A stretch of 18,847 bases of DNA from Caldimicrobium sp964493015 (GTDB taxonomy: Bacteria > Desulfobacterota > Thermodesulfobacteria > Thermodesulfobacteriales > Thermodesulfobacteriaceae), in assembly GCA_964493015.1 (NCBI GenBank), contig CAZBLU010000031.1:1-18847 (forward strand), read 5' to 3'. Below are positions 7,349 to 15,293 of this stretch, in pieces (within the stretch, counting starts at the first letter, position 1; each line of letters opens with the position of its first letter). Below the pieces are notes generated by a model that was not told the DNA's origin, made no database searches, and was given only the letters and a program-made list of their open reading frames with translations. The position numbers and the translations under genes were made by a program.

Positions 7349-8169
7349 CTATTTAACAATAAGCACTCCTCTATCCGAATTGGCAACCACCTTTTCAGAA
7401 ACAGATCCTAAAATTAGCTTTGAAACACCCTTTAAACCCCTATTACCGAGCACAATGAGATCTAAATCTCTCTGAGTAACTACATCTAAAATAACCCTAT
7501 AAGGTTCTCCAATGTGCAAAAGTATCTCTGCCTTTATGTTATAACCTTTTAAGAATTCCTCAGCTTTTTTTAGAGCCTCTTCGGCCTTGGCCCTCTCCGA
7601 GGCATCCTTGGCAACAGATAACACAACTACAGGGAGCTGCATACGCGAAGCCATATCACACATAAATTCAATTGCCCTCATAGAGACCTCAGACCCATCT
7701 GTTGCAGCAAGTAAACCCCTTCCTCTAAAATCAGCCCCTTTAGGAGCTATTAATACTGGGCACGGGGCTATCGGAATAATTCCAAGAGTGGCACTACCAA
7801 TGAAATATTTGGCTAAACCTCTTACCCCTCTTCTTCCCATCACTATCAGATTGACATAAAGGTCCTTAGCTACTTCAGCGATACCCTTTTCAATTTCCTC
7901 TGCCATATGAATCTTTGTCTCTACTTCAATCTCCCTTTCAATAGCCTCCCGCTTTACACGTTCAAGGATTTCTCTGGCCTTACTTTTCTGTGTTTCTACC
8001 TCTTGAATAGCCATACTCATGTGCTCTGGATTGTAATAAACTACATACACTACATATAACTTAGCACCGCATTCGTCAGCAATATTGAGAGCAATTCTCT
8101 CAGCACCACGACTAAACTCAGATCCGTCTGTAGCTAACAAAATAGAATAGTTTTATTCTCCGTGAACAT
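7349..8169 (-). pseudogene. Tandem-domain universal stress protein (UspA family), N-terminal frameshift
   Basis: Two UspA domains in tandem. Domain 1 covers about the first 135 residues and contains LLATDGSE, then GRRG followed by the GS of YFIGSATLG. Domain 2 starts at LLAATDGSE and ends with GNRG, LILGSVSEKV and VLIVK. Both keep the GxxG-x9-G(S/T) ATP-binding motif. The intact-frame part begins only at a TTG (8140), which truncates the first beta strand, and that frame has a TAA just upstream. The natural start is ATG at 8169, 5-6 nt after AGGAGGAGG. It encodes MFTENKTILF and then hits TAG at 8136-8134. One extra T in the TTTT run (8142-8139) joins it to give ILFLLATDGSE, a normal UspA N-terminus of about 273 aa in total. 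Sequencing error near the N gap is likelier than true loss. The CBS and transporter genes follow downstream. Confidence 0.85.
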
Positions 8170-8297
8170 AGCATCCTCCTCCTTTCATTTTTGTTTAACT
8201 AAATATTACTTTCCAAAAGACTTCCAACCTTAAAAGTGTACTTCTTCAGAAAAAATTACTTCAATTTAGAGCCCTTTAATTCTTCTCAATATTCTTA

Positions 8298-8307
8298 NNN
8301 NNNNNNN
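8298..8307. other. Assembly gap (10 N)
   Basis: Ten consecutive Ns mark a scaffold join of probably nominal length. The true length and content between uspA and rsmA are therefore unknown, and bases nearby may be low quality. Confidence 0.97.
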
Positions 8308-8418
8308 ATAAATTAAGCATAAAAAATTTTTTAAGTTTTAGACTTTTTCATTTTTTTTATAAATTAATTTTTTGCTCTTTTTTCAGCGAATATCTAAAAG
8401 CTCAGTTTTTTAAAAAGC

Positions 8419-8447
8419 TTGACAATAATTCAAAAACTTTTTATATT
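8419..8447 (+). promoter_or_regulatory. Near-consensus sigma70 promoter upstream of rsmA
   Basis: TTGACA (8419-8424), a 17-nt spacer, then TATATT (8442-8447, 5 of 6) in an A/T-rich context. Predicted transcription start is near 8454, giving a leader of about 130 nt before rsmA. This is the best promoter in the window. Confidence 0.7.
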
Positions 8448-8586
8448 AAAATTAAAATTTTTTTAAAAAATCAACCTATGATACCCTTTTTAAACCGAAG
8501 CGAAAAACTTTTCAAAAAACCTCAAACCAATTTTAACTTGAAAATTTTGCAACGACCTCATTTTGAAAAACATAAATGCGTAACCC

Positions 8587-9345
8587 TTGGTTAGATTAAA
8601 AAAGAGCTTAGGTCAACATCTTTTAATCTCTCCTGGTATTCTCCAAAAGATTGCTGAAAAGGCTGAAATTAAGGAGGGAGATATCGTCGTAGAAATAGGG
8701 CCAGGAACTGGAGCCCTAACCAAATATCTTCTTCAATACCCTCTTAAGAGATTATATCTCTTAGAGATTGACCCTGAGATGATTAAGGAATTGCGGTCTA
8801 AATTTAGCGATGAAAGGCTTACTATTTACCAAGCCGATGCCGTTTCCTTTAATTATAGAAATCTTGGAGAGGGGCCTTTGAAGGTGGTGGGCAACTTGCC
8901 CTATAATGTGGCAAGCCTCATTATAGAGAATGTGGTCTATTATCATGTACTTATTCCTCAAGTGGTTGTCCTTGTGCAAAAGGAAGTAGCAGAAAAATGG
9001 CTAACCCAAGGGTCCTGGCTCTCTATCTTTATACAAACCTTTTATGATCTTGACTACATTATGACTATTCCTCCAAGATTCTTTCACCCGCCCCCGAAGG
9101 TTGATTCCTCCCTTATAAAACTTAGTCTCCATGTAAAGACTTCCCTTGCCGACCTGGCTAAGTATAAAAATTTCTTGACCCACCTCTTTCAACATAAGCG
9201 CAAGATGTTAAGAAAAAAATTCCCTGCAGAGCTTTTAGAAAAGAGTCAAATAGATGGTCATTTACGGGTAGAGGCTCTTTCCCTTGGAGAGATCCTAAGG
9301 CTATATGAACATTTTATAGATTGGCTTGAGCCTCAAGTAAAGTAG
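8587..9345 (+). CDS. rsmA: 16S rRNA (adenine1518/1519-N6) dimethyltransferase RsmA/KsgA
   Basis: Dimethylates two adjacent adenines in the 3'-terminal hairpin of 16S rRNA during 30S maturation. 252 aa. KKSLGQHLL lies at the N-terminus, the SAM-binding VVEIGPGTGALT at about 34-45, the acidic E60/D62 motif after it, and the catalytic NLPY at 103-106. PPRFFHPPPKVDSSLI begins the C-terminal part and FQHKRKMLRKKF lies in the helical domain. The start is uncertain. TTG at 8587 has no good ribosome site and a TAA in frame lies at 8581-8583. An ATG at 8576 is out of frame by one base, so an extra base would give a slightly longer N-terminus. The 3' end overlaps mltG by 32 nt in convergent orientation. 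Confidence 0.93.
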   Translation: MVRLKKSLGQHLLISPGILQKIAEKAEIKEGDIVVEIGPGTGALTKYLLQYPLKRLYLLEIDPEMIKELRSKFSDERLTIYQADAVSFNYRNLGEGPLKVVGNLPYNVASLIIENVVYYHVLIPQVVVLVQKEVAEKWLTQGSWLSIFIQTFYDLDYIMTIPPRFFHPPPKVDSSLIKLSLHVKTSLADLAKYKNFLTHLFQHKRKMLRKKFPAELLEKSQIDGHLRVEALSLGEILRLYEHFIDWLEPQVK

Positions 9346-10405
9346 AGACTTGGGTCCCATTTTCTCGAGAGGTTTCCTTTGGTCCCTCCCGTTGTTTGCG
9401 TATCCTCTCAATGGCAGCAAGATGTTCAGCATAGGTTCTGGAAAAAATATGTCTCTTTTCATCGGTTGCCACAAAGTAGAGATAAGGAACCTTGGCTGGC
9501 CTTAAGATAGCTAAGATACTACTCTTACTGGGATTACCTATGGGGGTGGGTGGTAGTGCGTTATGTAAATAAGTATTATAGGGGCTTTTAACTTGATAAT
9601 AGTCCCTATAGGTAAGTCTCCTAAAATTTTTTAAGGCATAATTAATGGTAGGGTCCGCCTGAAGAGGCATCCCTTTTTTCAAACGGTTAAGATAGACAGC
9701 GGCAATAAGGGGTTTTTCGCTCTCATAAAAGGCCTCTCTCTCCACAATAGAGGCAAGAATGACAATCTCTTTCATCGTGAGCTTCACACCAGGGGTTAAT
9801 GGCTCAAGCTCACTCCAGACCTCTTTGAATTTATCAGTCATAGTTTTGATAACCTTGGCAGGAGGTGTGTTTTTGGCAAAGAAGTAAGTTTCAGGATAGA
9901 GATAACCCTCAGCAGTAGGCCCTGGAAGATCTAAACTCTTTATAAATTCCTTATTTTTAGCTAATTGAAGAAATTCCTCTTTATCACAGATTCGTTCAGA
10001 CTCAAGAATTTCCGCGATCTGCCAAATTGTGGCTCCTTCGGGAATGGTTACCTTATGAAGATATACCTTGCCTTTACTAAGGATCTCCAAAATTTCCCTT
10101 AGGCTCTGATTGGGATAAAGGGCGTATTCTCCAGCTTTAAATTCTCGATAGACCCCTGTTCTAAATGCTTCGAAAAGAAATACCGTGACACTTCTTATTA
10201 ATCCTTCCTTTTTTAATTTTCTGGCAATGGAAAAGGAGGTTTCACCCTTTTCAATTTCCACAAACTTAGGCAAAACCTTTTTTTCCGTAGTGACTGGTTC
10301 AATTCCCTCAAGATAGATACCCGTAAAAAGAAGGAGATGGAAAATGATAAGTAATAAGGCAACTATTTTCTTATCTCTTGAGAACTTCATTTTTTGTATT
10401 AACAT
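9314..10405 (-). CDS. mltG: Endolytic murein transglycosylase MltG (YceG family)
   Basis: Membrane-anchored enzyme that cleaves nascent glycan strands and is thought to set their length. 363 aa, close to the usual size. A short cytoplasmic N-terminus is followed by one transmembrane helix (about residues 13-32). A LysM-like subdomain (about 46-110, IEKGETSFSIARKLKKEGLI) precedes the YceG catalytic domain. The catalytic Glu is E222 in ASIVEREA. LQADPTINYAL, LPPTPIGNPS and the terminal YLYFVATDEKRHIFSRTYAEH are conserved family blocks. ATG at 10405 and ATG at 10390 are both possible, and neither has a strong ribosome site. It converges with rsmA by a 32-nt overlap and diverges from the TPR gene across 23 nt. 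Confidence 0.95.
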   Translation of the reverse strand: MLIQKMKFSRDKKIVALLLIIFHLLLFTGIYLEGIEPVTTEKKVLPKFVEIEKGETSFSIARKLKKEGLIRSVTVFLFEAFRTGVYREFKAGEYALYPNQSLREILEILSKGKVYLHKVTIPEGATIWQIAEILESERICDKEEFLQLAKNKEFIKSLDLPGPTAEGYLYPETYFFAKNTPPAKVIKTMTDKFKEVWSELEPLTPGVKLTMKEIVILASIVEREAFYESEKPLIAAVYLNRLKKGMPLQADPTINYALKNFRRLTYRDYYQVKSPYNTYLHNALPPTPIGNPSKSSILAILRPAKVPYLYFVATDEKRHIFSRTYAEHLAAIERIRKQREGPKETSRENGTQVSTLLEAQANL

Positions 10406-10428
10406 TAGCTCAAAGGAGGGTTAACTCT

Positions 10429-11034
10429 ATGAATGGAGAAGAAATTTTAAAAACCTTAGAAAAAGAGGCCATGGAAAATCCCCATGCAGTTTGGGCTCAA
10501 CATAGATTGGCCTTAGCTTACCTTAAATTTGGGAAATTGCAAGAAGCCAAAGAAGCCCTCAAAAAGGTGCTAAAATTAGATCCCTATCACTTTGAAGCTA
10601 TGGTTAATTTGGGTGTAATTCTTGCTCAAGAAGGTGAGCTTGAAGAGGCAAAAAAGGCCTTTACTTTTACGCTTAAATTTCATTCTAATTCATATGAGGC
10701 CTGGAATAATCTCGGCTTAATAGAGTTTCAACTTGGAAATTTGGAAGAGGCGCTGAAGTGTTATCAAAAGGCCATTGAACTTAGACCCCAAAATCCCTCT
10801 GCCTATGTAAACCTCTCCACTGTTTTGATAGCCTTAGAGAAATGGGATAAAGCTATTGAAGTTCTCCATAAGGCCAAGGCTATTGCTCCTACTATGGGTT
10901 CCATCCCTAATAATTTGGCTGTTGCCTATTACTATAAAGGTGAAAAAGAAAGGGCCAAAGCCTTTTTAGAAGAAGCTAAGAAACTTAATTATCCTATAAA
11001 TCCTGAATTTGAAAGGCTTCTATATGAAGCTTAA
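10429..11034 (+). CDS. TPR-repeat protein
   Basis: 201-aa soluble protein built of about five tetratricopeptide repeats. The pattern is seen in AVWAQHRLALAYLKFGKLQE, then NLGVILAQEGELEEA, NLGLIEFQLGNLEEAL, NLSTVLIALEKWDKAI and NLAVAYYYKGEKERAKAFL, each ending near a proline (LDP, LRP, IAP). No signal peptide or catalytic domain, so it is probably a scaffold or adaptor. I chose ATG at 10429 because AAAGGAGGG ends 8 nt upstream. An earlier TTG at 10378 would add 17 residues unlike a TPR. Its 3' end overlaps the next gene by 11 nt and it is the first of five plus-strand genes leading to polA. Partner unknown. Confidence 0.85.
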   Translation: MNGEEILKTLEKEAMENPHAVWAQHRLALAYLKFGKLQEAKEALKKVLKLDPYHFEAMVNLGVILAQEGELEEAKKAFTFTLKFHSNSYEAWNNLGLIEFQLGNLEEALKCYQKAIELRPQNPSAYVNLSTVLIALEKWDKAIEVLHKAKAIAPTMGSIPNNLAVAYYYKGEKERAKAFLEEAKKLNYPINPEFERLLYEA

Positions 11035-12112
11035 GATCCCCCAAATACCTACCTGTCCCTTTTGCAAAAACCCTATAGCTAAGCCTACCTTCTTACCCCT
11101 TGGCTTTTCTGACTACGAAGCAGGAGTTTGTGCCTGTGGGGCTATCTATGTCTGTGATCCCACAGGCTTTAGCAGAGGAGCTGTCTTTTTAGAGGCTCTC
11201 CTCATTGCCTGTGCTGGGGATTGGGATTTAGCCCTCAATCTTATTCCTGAAGAGGACTATCAGGAGATCTGGATAGAAAATTATGACCCCCAAAGCCATA
11301 CCATCCCTGGTGAGCCCCTTTATGAGGGGAGAAAAATAAGAGGGGCCCTCTGTTTTCTAAAACTTACGGAGGACATAGAGGTCTTAAAAGAAAAGGAGAG
11401 AAAGGAAAAGCTAAAGAGGGCTTCCACAGAAGAAAGCCAGAAAAGGCTCAATTCCTATAAGAAACGGCTTAGTAAGTTAGAAATGGAAAAACTTCTAATA
11501 CAAGATAGCTATCAGGAACTGGTTAATTATGTTGTAGGAGAACCTCTTAATCTTTCGCAATTACAAAAATTCCTCTATCATCCTGAGGAAGCCCTACGTA
11601 AAAGGGCAGCCTTAAGTATCGGGAAGGCCTCTAAAGTCCTTTCCGAAGTCCAGCCAGAGAGGGTTCTTGATTTCCTAAAAAGGCTTTTATATGCAGCCAG
11701 TGACTCTGCGGCCTCTCCTTGGGGAGCCCTTGAGGCAGTGGGTGAAATCATCAGAGAGACAGGCCCTAAATTTAAACTCTTCATTAAAAACCTCTTTGGG
11801 TTTTTACATTATCCTGAGTATATCCCCTATGCCCTTTCTGCTTTAGAGAGGATTGCCGAGAAAAATAGAGAAGCCCTTAAAGAAGGACCTTATTTAAGAT
11901 TACTTAGTCTCTTCCCCAAGGTAGCCTCACCTGAACAAGCCCTTATTGTGCTTATTTTTACTCATCTCAAAGGAAAAGAGCTCTTGGGTTATAGAGACAA
12001 ATTAAAATCAGGCGAAGTGGAGATCTTTGATTATGCTACCTTTAAAAGAAAAAAGGTCGATCTTTCCCAGCTCTGGGATAATTATGAAAGCTTGGTTAAA
12101 GAATCTATTTAG
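11024..12112 (+). CDS. Zinc-ribbon / HEAT-repeat protein of unknown function
   Basis: About 362 aa. The N-terminus has CPFC (Cys 11, 14), then VCACGAIYVC (Cys 36, 38, 44), consistent with a small zinc-binding or Fe-S knuckle. A basic coiled-coil-like stretch follows (about residues 125-165, rich in Lys, Arg and Glu). HEAT-like helical repeats run from about 185 to 310 (EALRKRAALSIGKASKVLSE, SPWGALEAVGEIIRETG, YIPYALSALERIAEKN). The layout reminds me of the DVU0298-type PBS-lyase HEAT proteins of sulfate reducers, but this is from memory. ATG at 11024 with GAAAGG upstream is preferred over TTG at 11009. It overlaps the preceding TPR gene by 11 nt and lies 10 nt before a second TPR gene, so the three are probably made together. 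Function unknown. Confidence 0.75.
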   Translation: MKLKIPQIPTCPFCKNPIAKPTFLPLGFSDYEAGVCACGAIYVCDPTGFSRGAVFLEALLIACAGDWDLALNLIPEEDYQEIWIENYDPQSHTIPGEPLYEGRKIRGALCFLKLTEDIEVLKEKERKEKLKRASTEESQKRLNSYKKRLSKLEMEKLLIQDSYQELVNYVVGEPLNLSQLQKFLYHPEEALRKRAALSIGKASKVLSEVQPERVLDFLKRLLYAASDSAASPWGALEAVGEIIRETGPKFKLFIKNLFGFLHYPEYIPYALSALERIAEKNREALKEGPYLRLLSLFPKVASPEQALIVLIFTHLKGKELLGYRDKLKSGEVEIFDYATFKRKKVDLSQLWDNYESLVKESI

Positions 12113-12122
12113 GGGAGAATAA

Positions 12123-12689
12123 ATGCAAGAGGAGCTTAAAGAAGAGGAAGCCCTTAATAGGGCCTATGAACTCTGTAGTAAGGCCCAGGAAGCCTGGATC
12201 AAAGGAAACACCCTCGATGCTTTACAGGGATTTGAGGGAGCCTTAGAGATCTTTAAAGAACTGGGTAGGCTTGCCGAAATGGCTAATGTCTTAGAGAAAA
12301 TTGGCGATATTTATCATTTACGGCAAAAGTTTAGCCAAGCTCTAAGGGCCTACAAGGCCTGTCTGGATATCTGTGAAAATTTTGAAGACGAGCTAAGTAC
12401 CTGCATTATAGCCGAAAAAATTGTCTATGTTTTGAAAGAGATGGGTGAGCATGAAGCCATGATCCCCTATCTTCATCGCATCTTAGAGATTGCTGAAAAA
12501 TATAGAGATCCTCATAGAGCTGGGAGAGCTCTTACAGGGCTTGGGGATGCCTATCTTCAAACTAAAAAGATCCAAGCAGCCAAAGAGGCCTATGAACTTG
12601 CTCTTCGCATCTTTAAAGGCATGGGGGCTAGGGAACAGGTAAAACTTCTTGAGGGAGCACTTAAGGCCTTAGAGACCTTAGAAGCTTAA
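12123..12689 (+). CDS. TPR-repeat protein
   Basis: 188-aa soluble, mostly helical protein with about four TPR-like units of the 40-residue type: LDALQGFEGALEIFKELG, ANVLEKIGDIYHLRQKFSQA, EMGEHEAMIPYLHRILEIAE and ALTGLGDAYLQTKKIQAAKE, which continues into LALRIFKGMG. No signal peptide, membrane segment or enzymatic motif. ATG at 12123 is preceded by AGGGGAG. It lies 10 nt after the zinc-ribbon/HEAT gene and 3 nt before the polA start. Coupling to polA is suggested by spacing only. It is unlike the 10429 TPR protein in repeat length, so it is not a simple duplicate. Confidence 0.82.
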   Translation: MQEELKEEEALNRAYELCSKAQEAWIKGNTLDALQGFEGALEIFKELGRLAEMANVLEKIGDIYHLRQKFSQALRAYKACLDICENFEDELSTCIIAEKIVYVLKEMGEHEAMIPYLHRILEIAEKYRDPHRAGRALTGLGDAYLQTKKIQAAKEAYELALRIFKGMGAREQVKLLEGALKALETLEA

Positions 12690-12692
12690 ATT

Positions 12693-15293
12693 ATGCCTCA
12701 TAAGGAAGATCTCTCTCCAAGAGCTCTCTTAATTGATGGAAGTTCTTTCATCTACAGAGCTTATTTTGCCATACCTGGCTACTTAGCTACCTCTAAGGGC
12801 CTGCCCACCAAAGCCATCTTTGGGGTGACCCAAATGCTTCTCAAGATACTTAAGGAGTGGGACCCCAAGATCATCGTGTGGTTCATGGATGAGAAGGGGC
12901 CTACTTTTAGGCATCTAAAATATGAAGAATATAAGGCCACACGTCCAGCTATGCCAGAAGATCTCCAAATACAAATACCCTATATTAAGAAGATTGTCAC
13001 CTCCTTAGGGATCCCTTTAGTTTCTGCAGAAGGATTTGAGGCCGATGACCTTATAGCTACCTTTATAAAGACCTTTGATGTTTCAGTGCTCATGATTGCC
13101 CCTGATAAAGACCTCTTATCCCTTATTAGTGAGAGAGTTACAGCCTATGACCCTGTGCGGGAAACCTTTATGGATTTGGATACCTTTAAAAAGAAATATG
13201 GCTTTGCCCCTTCAGCTTTTCCTCATTTTAGAAGTTTAGCTGGAGATGTAAGTGATAATATCAAGGGGGTGCCTGGGATAGGTGAAAAAACAGCAGGTGA
13301 TCTTATAAGGACCTATGGCTCTATAGAAAACCTCTATCAAAATTTAGAAAGAATTTCCCCTCCAAAGCTTAGAGAAAATCTCAAAAAATATAGGGAAAGG
13401 GTCTTTGAAAACCTTGAGCTTATGAAACTTAGAGAGGATGCCCCGCTTCCCTCTCAAGAACTTTCCTTTTACCAAAGAAGAGAGCCTAACTACCGAGAGC
13501 TGAAACTACTCTTCAAAGAGCTGGAGTTTAGAAAAATATTGAAAGAATTTTCTTTTCCAGAGCTAAAACCAACTCCTAAATTAATAACTCTCTCCCCAAA
13601 GGAATGTATAGATCTTCTAAAAAATAAAAAAGACCTTCCTATAGGTTTTTTTTATGTAAGGGAAGAGAAGGGACTTTTTGGGCACAACTTAAGTAAGGCT
13701 TTCTTAGCCCTTACTCCAGAGGAGATAATTGAAACTACTGTAGAGCCTCCACTACTTTCGGAACTTAAAGAAAGAGAGACCTATCTGCTTGACTATAAAA
13801 ATTTTTTAAAAGACTTTCAAGTAAAGCTAAATCAGGCCTTTGATCTGAGGTTGGCTTCCTATCTTCTCAACCCCAGTTTCAAAACCTATGAACTCTCAGC
13901 CCTTTCTGCAGAATATCTGGATTTTACCATAAATGAGGCTCCTAAAAAGGGAGAGAGCCAAAAAGTAAAGGAATATTCTGCTCTATGTGCTACAGGACTT
14001 TACCTCTTAGGCCAAGAATTAAAGACAAGGCTTGAGAGAGAGGGGTTAATCGAGTGGCATAAAAGGGTGGAGGTGCCCTTAAGTTATGTGCTCTATCTCA
14101 TGGAAAGGCACGGTATACTGATAGATTTAGACTATGTGAAGGAATTAAACCAGAGTTTTCTTAAAAGGATCAAGGATTTAGAGGGAAAATTATTTGAGCT
14201 TGCCCAAGAACCCTTTAATCCCCGTTCCAGTCAAGAAGTGGGGCGTATCCTCTTTGAAAAACTTAAACTTCCCCGCCTTAAGAAGACCCCGAAAAGCGAT
14301 CTCCCATCTACCGATGCTGAAGTTTTAGAGGAACTTTCAGACTATCACCCCATCGTGCCTCTTTTACTCCAATACCGCACCCTCTATAAATTAAAAAGCA
14401 CCTATTTAGAGGTCTTCTTAAAGGAGGTATCTCCCCTTACCCACAGACTCCATACGGAATTCAATCAAACAGGAACAGCCACAGGAAGACTAAGTTCTCA
14501 AAAACCTAATTTACAGAATATTCCTGTAAAAGGAGAAGAGGGCCTGGCTATTAGAAGGGCCTTTATAGCTGAGGAAGGCAAGGTGATTATGAGTCTTGAC
14601 TATTCCCAGATTGAGCTAAGGGTGTTGGCCCACTTTTCAGGAGATGAAAACCTCTCCAGGGCCTTTGCAGAGGAAAAGGATATCCACACTTTTACAGCCT
14701 GTGAGGTCTTTGGGGTAAGCCCTGAAAAAGTTACCCCTGAAATGAGAAGAATAGCCAAGGTAATAAACTTTGGTCTCGCTTATGGCATGAGCCCATACGG
14801 TTTGAGTAAAGAACTGAAGATAGATGTAACCTCTGCTGAGGCCTATATAAAGAAATATTTCACCCGCTATCCAGGGGTTAAGAGATATATTGAAGAGACC
14901 ATAGCTTTAGCTAAAGAAAAGGGCTATGTGACCACCTTAGCAGGACGCAAGAGATTTATTCCTGAGATTTTAAGCCCTAACAGAGCTGTTAGAGAGTTAG
15001 GGCAGAGGATGGCGGTAAATACGCCCATACAAGGTTCAGCCGCTGATCTTATTAAAGCTGCCATGGTAGCCTTACAAGAGGCCTTAGAAAGGGAAGGATA
15101 TCAAAGCAAAATAATTTTACAGGTTCATGATGAGCTTCTCTTAGAGGTCCCTCAAGAGGAAATAGAAGAGATAATGAGTTTAGCCAAAGAGATTATGGAA
15201 AATCCCTTCCCACGACTGGGACTGGATCTCAAATTTTCCGTTCCCATAAAGGTAAATATCTCTTACGGAAAGTCTTGGGCTGATTGTAAATGA
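12693..15293 (+). CDS. polA: DNA polymerase I
   Basis: 866 aa, Okazaki-fragment processing and repair synthesis. The 5'-3' exonuclease domain (about 1-290) keeps its metal ligands, including D15, D118/D119, D138/D140 and D185/D188 (GDVSDNI), plus the GVPGIGEKTA helix-hairpin-helix. The 3'-5' exonuclease-like domain (about 295-450) has lost its catalytic residues: there is no DxE at the first motif and YSALCATGLYLL replaces the final motif. It is therefore probably non-proofreading, as in Taq polymerase. The polymerase domain has motif A DYSQIELR (636-643), motif B from R686 through K689 and INFGLAYG (Y697), and motif C VHDE (811-814). The ATG lies 3 nt after the TPR gene with only a weak ribosome site, and the stop overlaps the next ATG (ATGA). 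Confidence 0.97.
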   Translation: MPHKEDLSPRALLIDGSSFIYRAYFAIPGYLATSKGLPTKAIFGVTQMLLKILKEWDPKIIVWFMDEKGPTFRHLKYEEYKATRPAMPEDLQIQIPYIKKIVTSLGIPLVSAEGFEADDLIATFIKTFDVSVLMIAPDKDLLSLISERVTAYDPVRETFMDLDTFKKKYGFAPSAFPHFRSLAGDVSDNIKGVPGIGEKTAGDLIRTYGSIENLYQNLERISPPKLRENLKKYRERVFENLELMKLREDAPLPSQELSFYQRREPNYRELKLLFKELEFRKILKEFSFPELKPTPKLITLSPKECIDLLKNKKDLPIGFFYVREEKGLFGHNLSKAFLALTPEEIIETTVEPPLLSELKERETYLLDYKNFLKDFQVKLNQAFDLRLASYLLNPSFKTYELSALSAEYLDFTINEAPKKGESQKVKEYSALCATGLYLLGQELKTRLEREGLIEWHKRVEVPLSYVLYLMERHGILIDLDYVKELNQSFLKRIKDLEGKLFELAQEPFNPRSSQEVGRILFEKLKLPRLKKTPKSDLPSTDAEVLEELSDYHPIVPLLLQYRTLYKLKSTYLEVFLKEVSPLTHRLHTEFNQTGTATGRLSSQKPNLQNIPVKGEEGLAIRRAFIAEEGKVIMSLDYSQIELRVLAHFSGDENLSRAFAEEKDIHTFTACEVFGVSPEKVTPEMRRIAKVINFGLAYGMSPYGLSKELKIDVTSAEAYIKKYFTRYPGVKRYIEETIALAKEKGYVTTLAGRKRFIPEILSPNRAVRELGQRMAVNTPIQGSAADLIKAAMVALQEALEREGYQSKIILQVHDELLLEVPQEEIEEIMSLAKEIMENPFPRLGLDLKFSVPIKVNISYGKSWADCK

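Larger units (their letters stand above)
8170..8586. other. AT-rich intergenic region between uspA and rsmA
   Basis: About 415 bp between divergent genes, extremely A/T-rich with many A and T runs, and broken by an N gap. Apart from the uspA ribosome site (8175-8183, minus) and a strong promoter facing rsmA, I see no coding sequence, tRNA or clear repeat. Confidence 0.7.

Noticed and set aside
8139..8142. Programmed -1 frameshift in uspA
   Set aside because: A four-T run does not form a canonical slippery heptamer, no stimulatory structure is evident, and UspA families are not known to use frameshifting; an indel is simpler.
8308..8580. CRISPR or tandem repeat array in the AT-rich spacer
   Set aside because: Similar A- and T-rich words recur, but there are no regularly spaced identical repeats or spacers.
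11024..11160. Cys cluster of the HEAT protein as a ferredoxin-type Fe-S domain
   Set aside because: Spacing (CxxC, then CxC and a further Cys) does not match standard ferredoxin motifs; zinc knuckle is the safer reading.
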